10,906 bases of DNA. Source: a bacterium (GTDB taxonomy: Bacteria; Patescibacteriota; Minisyncoccia; Moranbacterales; UBA2206). A program made the translations under genes and the position numbers. This document shows, in pieces, positions 1 through 6,055 of this stretch. Where the stretch lies: contig JAJYBE010000027.1 of assembly GCA_021779205.1 (NCBI GenBank), positions 1 through 10,906 of the forward strand, written 5' to 3'. The notes below the pieces were generated by a model. That model was given only the letters and a program-made list of their open reading frames with translations. It did no database searches and was not told the origin of the DNA. Every line of letters starts with the position of its first letter. The first letter of the stretch is position 1.

Positions 1-508
1 ATTCAATATCTCTTGGTGTAACTAGGGTTACTTCATCCCCCGGCTCAACTTTAAAGTAGGTAATTGAGGCGAGTAGAACGCGATAGGCTTTTCCGTCTGC
101 CACTACAAAAAAATTTCCGTCAATATTTTGGTTGGCAGTTCCGATTGCCATCTTGCGAACAACCGGACCGATTTGTTTGTAAATAAAAGAACCGTCGGAA
201 GTGATGGTTAATTTTAGCATATCACCTTTGACCAATTTTGATTTTGAGGCATAGTTAGCCGGAACGGGATATTGCTTTCCGTCTGTTCCAAGCATAACCT
301 GTCCGTCAAAAGTTCCTTCAATGACTCGATTGTTTTCATTTTCTTCGTCGTCGATTTTTCTGCGACGCCCGGATTTTTTTTTGCCTTCAAGCTGTAAAAG
401 CATTGTTTTGGCGCCCTGAAGAGTTGTTTCGGCGTTAGAGATCATATCACGAAGCGCTTGAATTTTTTGCGCGTTTTTTTCAGTTGAATTGTTATTTTGT
501 TCGTCCAT
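1..508 (-). CDS. Conserved protein of unknown function, coiled coil plus beta-rich domain (C-terminus cut by window edge)
   Basis: An open frame starts at the ATG complementary to 506-508 (MDEQNNNSTEKN...) and runs without a stop off the left edge, giving 169 residues. Residues about 10-45 are rich in Ala, Leu, Gln, Glu and Lys (QKIQALRDMISNAETTL) and look like a short coiled coil. A very basic patch follows (GKKKSGRRRK, about 43-52), then an acidic linker (DDEENENN). The rest reads as alternating beta strands and turns, with two similar-looking halves (FDGQVMLGTDGKQYPVP and IDGNFFVVADGKAYRVL), suggesting an OB- or KOW-like barrel pair. The basic patch and small beta domains would suit a nucleic-acid or ribosome contact, but that is inference and I do not recognise the family. 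There is no Shine-Dalgarno site, only an A/T-rich leader ending AAAACA. The downstream neighbour is out of view. Confidence 0.8.
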   Translation of the reverse strand, partial: MDEQNNNSTEKNAQKIQALRDMISNAETTLQGAKTMLLQLEGKKKSGRRRKIDDEENENNRVIEGTFDGQVMLGTDGKQYPVPANYASKSKLVKGDMLKLTITSDGSFIYKQIGPVVRKMAIGTANQNIDGNFFVVADGKAYRVLLASITYFKVEPGDEVTLVTPRDIE

Positions 509-542
509 TGTTTTATTTATTTTATTTTTTATTTGTAGATGA

Positions 543-571
543 ATTATACAGTTTTTGAAAATATTGCGCAA
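543..571 (-). promoter_or_regulatory. Sigma70-type promoter for the left-edge gene
   Basis: On the minus strand a perfect -10 TATAAT (543-548) lies 17 bases downstream of a weak -35 TTGCGC (566-571). The predicted start is near 536, which gives a leader of about 28 bases before the ATG at 508. Confidence 0.55.
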
Positions 572-603
572 GCACCCGCCAGTTTTTTTAGGCAAGTTTT
601 ACT

Positions 604-632
604 TTGACTTTATTTTTTTAAAAAACTATAAT
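604..632 (+). promoter_or_regulatory. Sigma70-type promoter P1 of the 57-aa gene
   Basis: The -35 TTGACT (604-609) and perfect -10 TATAAT (627-632) are separated by exactly 17 bases (610-626). The predicted start is near 639, about 155 bases upstream of the ATG at 795. It faces away from the minus-strand promoter at 543-571. Confidence 0.65.
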
Positions 633-665
633 ATCGATAATGAAAGTAAAAAAGTAGTGAAAATA

Positions 666-694
666 TTGACAGCCGGTTTTTTATGTGGTATGCT
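666..694 (+). promoter_or_regulatory. Sigma70-type promoter P2 of the 57-aa gene, extended -10
   Basis: A perfect -35 TTGACA (666-671), a 17-base spacer and -10 TATGCT (689-694) preceded by TGG (686-688), which forms an extended -10. This is the best promoter in the window. The predicted start is near 701, just before the first leader hairpin. Confidence 0.75.
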
Positions 695-705
695 GCCAAG
701 TTAAA

Positions 706-777
706 AAAGAGCGATTAGCTCTTTAAAAATTTATTTATAAAAATCCTTTATAGGGAAGGATTGGTTTTGATAAAAAC
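706..777 (+). promoter_or_regulatory. Structured 5' leader: three consecutive small hairpins
   Basis: Three perfect short stem-loops follow each other between P2 and the start codon. The first pairs AAAGAGC (706-712) with GCTCTTT (718-724), 7 bp with a 5-base loop. The second pairs AATCCTT (742-748) with AAGGATT (756-762), 7 bp with a 7-base loop TATAGGG. The third pairs GTTTT (764-768) with AAAAC (773-777) around GATA. The first would lie almost at the 5' end of the P2 transcript, where such a stem commonly protects mRNA. None occludes the Shine-Dalgarno site at 783-789. The leader matches no riboswitch class that I recognise; it could be a stability element, a regulatory leader or a small RNA. 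Confidence 0.45.
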
Positions 778-782
778 GAAAA

Positions 783-789
783 AAGGAGA
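783..789 (+). promoter_or_regulatory. Strong Shine-Dalgarno site of the 57-aa gene
   Basis: AAGGAGA ends 5 bases before the ATG at 795. It is one of only two convincing ribosome binding sites in the window. Confidence 0.75.
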
Positions 790-794
790 AAAGC

Positions 795-968
795 ATGGTT
801 ATCGAGAAAAAAATAAAAAGAATGCTGGTTCCATATGATATTTTCAAGGAACCGGAGAAGATGACAATGGCCCAAATGGAGACCATTATGAAAAAAAGGG
901 GTTTCGACCCGCAAAAGGCCGATCTCTCGTTAGTCGCCAGAGAGATGGCGAAAAAAATAAAAAAATGA
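795..968 (+). CDS. Small Met-rich basic protein of 57 aa, function unknown
   Basis: The frame starts at the ATG at 795 and stops at TGA 966-968; the start is fixed by AAGGAGA at 783-789. The product begins MVIEKKIKRMLVPYDIF and ends REMAKKIKK. Seven of its 57 residues are Met, several in the predicted helix at about 19-33 (EPEKMTMAQMETIMKK). A break at RGFDPQ (35-40) is followed by a second predicted helix to the end, so it looks like two helices with Lys-rich termini. There is no signal peptide, membrane segment or Cys. I recognise no family. The gene stands alone between two promoters with a structured leader upstream and an intrinsic terminator 9 bases after the stop, which points to a strongly transcribed single gene. 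Coding status rests on start, ribosome site and terminator, since the frame is short. Confidence 0.7.
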   Translation: MVIEKKIKRMLVPYDIFKEPEKMTMAQMETIMKKRGFDPQKADLSLVAREMAKKIKK

Positions 969-976
969 AAAAATCC

Positions 977-1020
977 GGGCGGGCGTATCTTAACGATATT
1001 GACCCGCCTTTTTTATTTTT
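977..1020 (+). terminator. Intrinsic terminator between two convergent genes, probably bidirectional
   Basis: GGCGGG (978-983) pairs with CCCGCC (1003-1008), and the inner TATC (986-989) pairs with GATA (995-998). On the plus strand TTTTTTATTTTT follows (1009-1020). On the minus strand the hairpin begins 19 bases after the dnaE stop and is followed by CGGATTTTTTC, so it can also end dnaE transcription. Confidence 0.8.
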
Positions 1021-1027
1021 AGCTGAT

Positions 1028-4000
1028 TCAAGAAATTTCCACCAGTGCCTCGGGAATGACTTTTTTAATTTGATTTTCCAAATTTTGATCAAACGCAAGA
1101 TGAAAAGAAGTTTCTATTTTAGTATTATTTATTCTGAGATATATCCGCAATTCTCCGGATTGGCAATTATTAAAATAGGCAGAAAGCGTTTTGAGTGTTT
1201 CTTGATTGGCATTATCGGGGAGTGTTACGGTTATTCTTGTGGGGTTGTTCGCGGAAGAAGCTTTAATATTTATTCTATTTTTTTCTTCATGATTTTTTCT
1301 GGTAGCGATAATGCGTGCAGAGTTTTCCACTTCTTTTTGATCAATGATTTTAGCGCTATCAACTAATAATTTGAATATTCCATCTTTGTCGGAAATTTTT
1401 CCCGAAGCCAAAATGACGCGATCTTCTTCCCACAATGAGGCTGTTTCATCAAGCACCTTGGGAAAAACAATAAATTCGATGTTGGCATATAAATCTTCTA
1501 TTGTAGCGAAAAGCATCGTTTTTTGATTTTTGAGAAAAATCTTTTTGACTTTAGAAATAATTCCGCCAATACTGATATTTTTGCCAACCGATTCTTTGTC
1601 TATATTGCGAATTGGCGTTCCGGCATATTCAAAATAATCTTGAAATTCACTGGCAGGATGTCCGCTAACATAAAGCCCAATTAATTCTTTTTCCCAAAGT
1701 AGCTGTTGTTTTTTTGTGGCGGGAAGTGTTGGAAGTAATTGAATTTCCGGCATAGCCAGCTCTGATGCGCCAAAAAGACTGATTTGATTGGATGAACGAT
1801 TTTTTTGATATTCTTTGGCATGCGACAAAATATTTTCAATTGAAGTAATGATTTGGTTTCTTTCTCCAAGATTTTCTAATGCGCCGACTTTTGCCAGTGC
1901 CTCAATTGATTTTTTATTGAGATCCTTAGATTCAACTCTTTCAATGAAATTGCTTAGGCTAGTGAATTTTCCATTGCGTTTTCTTTCTTCCACTATTTCG
2001 TGGGCAACGGTGCGTCCTACATTTTTTATGGCATTTAGTCCGAAACGAATTTTTTCCCCCGAAGCCGTTTCTTTATCTGTTTCTTGATTGAAAATAACGG
2101 AAAATTCTTCAAAACTTTCATTAACATTCGGTGGCAAAACTTCAATGCCCATTTCTCGGCATTCAGTTACTTCAATTGCGACGCGATCAATATCATCTTG
2201 ATCGGAAGTTAAAAGTGCCGCCATAAATTCAGCTGGATAGTGTGCTTTAAGATATGCTGTTTGATAGCCGATAAGTGCATAGCAAGCCGCATGCGAGCGA
2301 TTAAAGCCATAACCGGCAAATGGCTCAATAAAGGAAAAAACTTTTTCAGCTACTTTTCGTTCCGTGCCATGCGTTATGCAGCCATCAATAAATTTTATTT
2401 TTTGTTCAGCAATGAGCGCGAAGATTTTTTTGCCCATCGCCTTGCGTAAAACATCCGCTTCTCCCAAAGAAAATCCGGCAAGGGCTTGAGCAATTTGCAT
2501 GACTTGTTCTTGATAAACTACTACTCCATAAGTTTTTTCCAAAAGCGTTTTTAATTTTGGATGAAGATAATCAATTTTTTTCTCTCCATGTTTTCGCGAA
2601 ATAAAATCAGGAATCCAGTCCATCGGTCCTGGTCGATAAAGTGCGACCATTGCAATTATGTCTTCAAAAACGGAGGGTTTTAATAACTTCAGATAACGTT
2701 TCATTCCAGAACTTTCCAGTTGAAAAACTCCGGTAGTTTGGGCATTTTGCAAAAGTTTGAAAGTTTTCTCGTCTTCTTCCGGAATGTCATCAATATTCAG
2801 ATCCAATTTTTTAGTTTTTCGCAAAATACGCAAAGCATTTTGCATGATGGTTAGATTTTTCAAGCCTAAAAAATCCATTTTTAAAAGCCCGATTTTTTCC
2901 ACATAACTGGATTTGGTTGAGGAAGAATATTGCGTAACAGAACCTTCTTTTTTGCCCTGAATTTTTTGGAGCGGAGTATATTCGGTTACAGGTTCACGAG
3001 TAATCACCACTCCGCAAGCATGCATTGACGCATGCCTTACTACGCCTTCTAGCCGTAGGGCGCTGTCAATTAATTTTTTTGCATCTCCGCCGCTATCATA
3101 AAGATCTTTGAACTCTTTGGCGTTTTCCAGTGCATCTTTCATTGAAGAAAATTGAGGAATTAATTTAGCGGTTTTGTCGCAAAAATCATAGGGCAACCCA
3201 AGTGCGCGTCCGGCATCACGAATAGCGGCGCGTGCCGCCATTGTTCCAAAAGTAATAATTTGCGCGACATGATCGTTGCCATATTTTTTTCGCACATAGT
3301 CTAAAACGGCATCTCGCCGATCATCAGCAAAGTCCATATCAATATCGGGCATAGAAATTCTTTCCGGGTTAAGAAATCTTTCAAAAAGCAAGTCGTATTT
3401 AATCGGGTCAAGATTGGTAATCCCGATGAGATAAGAAACAAAGCTTCCGGCAGCGCTACCTCTGCCAGGTCCAACAATAATGCCCTGATTTTTTGCCCAA
3501 TTAATAAGATCTTGCACGATTAGAAAATATGAGGCAAATCCGGTTTTTTCAATTATGGAAAGCTCATAGTTCATTCTTTCCAAATAAGTCGGGGGAATAT
3601 TTCCCCCAAAATGTTTTTCCAGTCCGGCTTGAGTTAATTTGCGCAGATAAGTCTCGGCCGTTTCTTTGTCGGGAACTTCAAAAAAAGGCAGTTGAGTTTC
3701 GCCTAAATGAATTTCCAAATTGCATTTTTCGACGATTTCTTGCGTATTGGACAGCGCTTGGGGGATCTTCTTGAAATGTTCGGCCATTTCCTCGGGACTT
3801 TTTAGGTAAAGTTCAAAATCCATTAAATTCATTCGATTTTTATCAGAAACTTTGCGATTAGTTTGAATACAAAGTAAAATATCTTGGATAACATTATCTT
3901 CTTTTTTCACATAGTGAATATCGTTGGTAGCGACGAGCGGTATATTAAATTTTTGTGAAATTTTGATTAGAGCATCATTGGCGAGTTGCTGTGAAGGATA

Positions 4001-4555
4001 GTGTGGATGATGTTGAATTTCCAAATAAAAATTGCCTGCACCAAAAATTTCTTGATATTCCAATGCTAAATTTTCCGCTTTTTCCAGTTGACCGGAAATG
4101 GCGGCAAATGGGATTTCTCCTTCAGCGCAAGCGCTAAGCGCTATTAATCCTTCAGAATGGTAACGCAAAACCGTTTTATCGATGCGTGGCTTGTAATAAA
4201 ATCCTTCCAGATGAGCGATAGTAATGAGGCGCATCAAGTTTTTATAACCGATTTCATTTTTTGCCAAGAGAATCAAATGATGACGTTTGCGATCGGCAGA
4301 GTCTGGATTTTTGCTGTGAAGATCGGTCGGCGTGAGATACATTTCGCAACCAATAATTGGCTTTATTCCTCGCGCTTTGGCTTTAATATAAAATTCAATC
4401 GCGCCATAAAGCACGCCATGATCGGTGATAGCGAGAGAATCCATCCCCAGTTCCTTTGCGTGATCCAAAATGTCGTCAATTTTAGCCAGTCCATCAAGCA
4501 ACGAATAGTGCGTGTGGACATGCAAATGAGTGAATTTTATCTTTGATTCAGGCAT
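1028..4555 (-). CDS. dnaE: DNA polymerase III alpha subunit (DnaE1 type) with an intact PHP metal site
   Basis: This is the replicative polymerase of the PolIII holoenzyme, 1175 aa, close to the usual 1160. The PHP domain (about 8-270) has all nine family metal ligands in place: H12, H14, D21, H46, E71, H93 (or H92), C143, D212 and H214. The catalytic Asp residues are D404 and D406 in PDIDMDF, plus D561 in KMDFLGL, matching E. coli D401, D403 and D555. A GPGRGSAAGS loop precedes the first pair. Helix-hairpin-helix motifs lie near 836-870. QISLF (924-928) matches the beta-clamp binding motif at almost the E. coli position. An OB fold spans about 990-1060, with a C-terminal domain after it. I start at the ATG at 4555 (MPESKIKFTHLH), because the frame's upstream extension to 4657 adds 34 hydrophobic residues foreign to the family and overruns the promoter. 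There is no Shine-Dalgarno site. It is monocistronic within the window, ending at the terminator at 977-1020. Confidence 0.97.
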   Translation of the reverse strand: MPESKIKFTHLHVHTHYSLLDGLAKIDDILDHAKELGMDSLAITDHGVLYGAIEFYIKAKARGIKPIIGCEMYLTPTDLHSKNPDSADRKRHHLILLAKNEIGYKNLMRLITIAHLEGFYYKPRIDKTVLRYHSEGLIALSACAEGEIPFAAISGQLEKAENLALEYQEIFGAGNFYLEIQHHPHYPSQQLANDALIKISQKFNIPLVATNDIHYVKKEDNVIQDILLCIQTNRKVSDKNRMNLMDFELYLKSPEEMAEHFKKIPQALSNTQEIVEKCNLEIHLGETQLPFFEVPDKETAETYLRKLTQAGLEKHFGGNIPPTYLERMNYELSIIEKTGFASYFLIVQDLINWAKNQGIIVGPGRGSAAGSFVSYLIGITNLDPIKYDLLFERFLNPERISMPDIDMDFADDRRDAVLDYVRKKYGNDHVAQIITFGTMAARAAIRDAGRALGLPYDFCDKTAKLIPQFSSMKDALENAKEFKDLYDSGGDAKKLIDSALRLEGVVRHASMHACGVVITREPVTEYTPLQKIQGKKEGSVTQYSSSTKSSYVEKIGLLKMDFLGLKNLTIMQNALRILRKTKKLDLNIDDIPEEDEKTFKLLQNAQTTGVFQLESSGMKRYLKLLKPSVFEDIIAMVALYRPGPMDWIPDFISRKHGEKKIDYLHPKLKTLLEKTYGVVVYQEQVMQIAQALAGFSLGEADVLRKAMGKKIFALIAEQKIKFIDGCITHGTERKVAEKVFSFIEPFAGYGFNRSHAACYALIGYQTAYLKAHYPAEFMAALLTSDQDDIDRVAIEVTECREMGIEVLPPNVNESFEEFSVIFNQETDKETASGEKIRFGLNAIKNVGRTVAHEIVEERKRNGKFTSLSNFIERVESKDLNKKSIEALAKVGALENLGERNQIITSIENILSHAKEYQKNRSSNQISLFGASELAMPEIQLLPTLPATKKQQLLWEKELIGLYVSGHPASEFQDYFEYAGTPIRNIDKESVGKNISIGGIISKVKKIFLKNQKTMLFATIEDLYANIEFIVFPKVLDETASLWEEDRVILASGKISDKDGIFKLLVDSAKIIDQKEVENSARIIATRKNHEEKNRINIKASSANNPTRITVTLPDNANQETLKTLSAYFNNCQSGELRIYLRINNTKIETSFHLAFDQNLENQIKKVIPEALVEIS

Positions 4556-4580
4556 AAAATAAAAATATAAGATCATTTTC

Positions 4581-4608
4581 AGTATAACAGAATTGAGTAG
4601 TGACGCAA
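4581..4608 (-). promoter_or_regulatory. dnaE promoter, extended -10
   Basis: On the minus strand -35 TTGCGT (4603-4608), a 16-base spacer and -10 TATACT (4581-4586) preceded by TGT. The predicted start is near 4574, leaving a leader of about 19 bases. This supports the start at 4555 rather than 4657. Confidence 0.55.
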
Positions 4609-4650
4609 TAAAAATGAAACTGGCTATGCAAATCAAGAGAAGTTTTTGAG

Positions 4651-4679
4651 TGGACAAGTGTCGAAAAAATGTTTATAAT
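4651..4679 (+). promoter_or_regulatory. tRNA-Ser promoter
   Basis: The -35 TGGACA (4651-4656) is separated by 17 bases from a perfect -10 TATAAT (4674-4679). The predicted start is near 4686, about 16 bases upstream of the mature tRNA. It is divergent from the dnaE promoter. Confidence 0.7.
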
Positions 4680-4701
4680 GCCAAAGTAATCTTTTTTATA
4701 A

Positions 4702-4791
4702 GGAAGCGTGGCCGAGTGGTTGAAGGCGACAGTCTTGAAAACTGTTGTACTCGGAAGGGTACCGGGGGTTCGAATCCCTCCGCTTCCGCCA
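4702..4791 (+). tRNA. tRNA-Ser(UGA)
   Basis: This is a 90-base type II tRNA. The acceptor stem GGAAGCG (4702-4708) pairs with CGCTTCC (4781-4787). The D arm is GCCGAGTGGTTGAAGGC. The anticodon stem ACAGT/ACTGT closes the loop CTTGAAA, giving anticodon TGA. The long variable arm GTACTC-GGAA-GGGTAC is typical of Ser. The T arm carries TTCGAAT. The discriminator is G (4788) and CCA is encoded at 4789-4791. It reads UCN serine codons, UCA best. Confidence 0.97.
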
Positions 4792-4808
4792 GTTTTCGTC
4801 TGAAAAAG

Positions 4809-4841
4809 CAAGCTCGCGAAGTCGATGGCTTGATTTTTTTT
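4809..4841 (+). terminator. Probable terminator after tRNA-Ser
   Basis: CAAGC (4809-4813) can pair with GCTTG (4828-4832) around a 14-base loop, followed by A and eight T. The stem is short but the T-run is good and the position, 17 bases after the tRNA, is right. Confidence 0.5.
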
Positions 4842-4864
4842 GTGAAAAATATTTAATATAGAAT

Positions 4865-4898
4865 ATATCTACTATTATGGTGGATATTTTGTTTTTTT
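4865..4898 (+). other. AT-rich hairpin followed by T-rich tract, upstream of the 102-aa gene
   Basis: ATATCTAC (4865-4872) pairs with GTGGATAT (4880-4887), 8 bp with one G-T pair and a 7-base loop. TTTTGTTTTTTTG follows. It could be a second terminator for the tRNA transcript or a stem in the leader of the gene at 4936. I found no convincing promoter between it and the tRNA; TTGTGA (4840-4845) with TATATC (4864-4869) is only a weak match. Confidence 0.35.
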
Positions 4899-4923
4899 GT
4901 TCTTTCCCATTAAAATTTGAAAA

Positions 4924-4930
4924 GAGGAGA
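4924..4930 (+). promoter_or_regulatory. Strong Shine-Dalgarno site of the 102-aa gene
   Basis: GAGGAGA lies 5 bases upstream of the ATG at 4936 and is the second of the two clear ribosome binding sites in the window. Confidence 0.75.
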
Positions 4931-4935
4931 TTTTT

Positions 4936-5244
4936 ATGAGAAAAAAAGAAGATGTTACAAAGAAGGATATGGAAATCGCTAAAGAGATGTTCGTGTATCT
5001 TTTGAAAAACGGTAAAATAAAAATTCCTCACGGTGCCCCGTTAAAGGGGAAAACGGAAGAGGAGAGGAAGATTTTTTTTCTCGAAGAAATTCGAAGAGCG
5101 TTGTGTCTTGGCAAACTTTCTCATAGTGGAAAGATCGCAAGAGATGTTCATTTCTTTTCGAATGGACATATAACCTATGACGATGTTGAAAACTTTATTC
5201 GTTCAGTGCAAAGCAGGTTTTCTTGTCGCATGGCAACGGAATAA
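4936..5244 (+). CDS. Small protein of 102 aa, function unknown
   Basis: The frame runs from an ATG placed 5 bases after GAGGAGA to TAA at 5242-5244. The product begins MRKKEDVTKKDMEIAKEMF and appears mainly helical. There is a helix at about 8-25, a turn KIKIPHGAP (28-36), a charged helix TEEERKIFFLEEIRRAL (40-56), a Gly/Ser/His-rich middle (LGKLSHSGKIARD), and a last helix YDDVENFIRSVQSRF (81-95). There is no signal peptide or membrane segment, and two isolated Cys give no metal-site pattern. I do not recognise a family. It is a single gene: an intrinsic terminator follows 18 bases after the stop, and neither neighbour shares its direction apart from the tRNA. The ribosome site, length and terminator make it convincingly coding. 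Confidence 0.8.
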   Translation: MRKKEDVTKKDMEIAKEMFVYLLKNGKIKIPHGAPLKGKTEEERKIFFLEEIRRALCLGKLSHSGKIARDVHFFSNGHITYDDVENFIRSVQSRFSCRMATE

Positions 5245-5262
5245 AAGCTAAATAATATAGCA

Positions 5263-5296
5263 TAGGGATTGGCAATGCCGGTCCCTATTTTTTTTT
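5263..5296 (+). terminator. Strong intrinsic terminator of the 102-aa gene, overlapping the comF stop
   Basis: TAGGGATTGG (5263-5272) pairs with CCGGTCCCTA (5278-5287) as a continuous 10 bp stem, including two G-T pairs, with loop CAATG. Nine residues, nearly all T, follow (5288-5296). The comF stop codon (5295-5297, minus strand) sits in the T-run, so the two convergent genes share this hairpin; the minus-strand side lacks a good T-run. Confidence 0.85.
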
Positions 5297-6047
5297 ATTT
5301 CATTTTTTGTCTGGCAATGACCACGGCGAAAACATTTTTGGCGCCGAAATTTTTTAGAGTTCTGGCGCATTCAAAAAGTGTTGCGCCTGTCGTGGCAATA
5401 TCATCAATAAGTAAGATTCTTTTTTCGGAAATATTTTTTTGTTCCAGCGGTTGTATGAAAAACGCTTCGCTCAGATTTGTCAATCTTTCTTTGCGCGTTT
5501 TTATTTTCATTTGTGCCTCTGTATTTTTTTTGCGCATAAGCGCATTGGAGCAAACGGGAATTTTCAAGCCGGGAGTAATATTTTGCGAAACAATATTCGC
5601 TAAAATTTCCGCTTGATTGAAACCTCGCCATTTTAATTTTTTTTTGTGAATCGGGATGGGAATAATCATATCCGGAAGCGGAAAATTATTTTTTAGTAAA
5701 ATTTTAACAAGCAAATCGCCTAAGGGTGCATCCAAAGTTTGAATGAAATTATATTTAAATAAATGCACGAGTTTGGAAATTTTTTGATATTCCGTCGCGC
5801 ATAACAAGGCATCTAATGAAAAAGGAAATTTTTTTTCAAGCTGCTTTAGCGCGCATTTTTCACAAATATATCCGTTTTGAGTGATTGTTTTTTCGCAATA
5901 TGGACAAACTTGAAAAGGTAATAAATTGATTTTTTTCTCACAATCAGGACAAATCCAAATGCCTTCTTTTTGGCAAAAAAGGCAAGAAACGGGAAATAGC
6001 ACATCAAGCGCAAAAGCGTTTATTTTTTTGGTGTATTCAATAAACAA
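5295..6047 (-). CDS. comF: ComF family phosphoribosyltransferase-like protein
   Basis: This 250-aa protein has the ComF architecture. The N-terminal double zinc finger has four Cys pairs: C22/C25, C33/C36, C48/C51 and C62/C65. A type I phosphoribosyltransferase fold follows, with PIPIHKKKLKWRGFNQAE (about 130-147) and the PRPP-binding signature RILLIDDIATTGAT, whose acidic pair is D215/D216. Known ComF proteins are needed for uptake of single-stranded DNA during natural transformation, probably on the cytoplasmic side with ComFA and ComEC; neither is in view. The start is the TTG at 6047. The only stop upstream in frame is at 6072-6074, there is no ATG between, and the first in-frame ATG downstream falls inside the enzyme domain. 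It begins 8 bases after the clpC stop without a Shine-Dalgarno site, so translation is probably coupled to clpC. Confidence 0.92.
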   Translation of the reverse strand: MFIEYTKKINAFALDVLFPVSCLFCQKEGIWICPDCEKKINLLPFQVCPYCEKTITQNGYICEKCALKQLEKKFPFSLDALLCATEYQKISKLVHLFKYNFIQTLDAPLGDLLVKILLKNNFPLPDMIIPIPIHKKKLKWRGFNQAEILANIVSQNITPGLKIPVCSNALMRKKNTEAQMKIKTRKERLTNLSEAFFIQPLEQKNISEKRILLIDDIATTGATLFECARTLKNFGAKNVFAVVIARQKMK

Positions 6048-6055
6048 GCGATGTT

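Noticed and set aside
640..657. Five-codon frame MKVKK between the two tandem promoters
   Set aside because: It is tiny, has no ribosome site, and would exist only on the P1 transcript; chance explains it.
965..1366. 133-codon plus-strand frame after the 57-aa gene
   Set aside because: It lies over the terminator and opposite the 3' end of dnaE, with no ribosome site and a low-complexity aromatic product.
4556..4657. 34-residue hydrophobic N-terminal extension of DnaE, resembling a signal anchor
   Set aside because: The family begins at about MPESKIKFTHLH. The extension would overrun the dnaE promoter at 4581-4608 and a cytoplasmic polymerase needs no membrane anchor.
4548..5031. Two minus-strand frames across tRNA-Ser (with stretches such as GGIRTPG and DSNPRYPSEYN)
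   Set aside because: They are antisense translations of the tRNA-Ser gene, a well-known source of false protein predictions.
4702..5262. Possible integrated element at the tRNA-Ser 3' end
   Set aside because: No integrase and no second copy of the tRNA 3' end is visible in the following bases.
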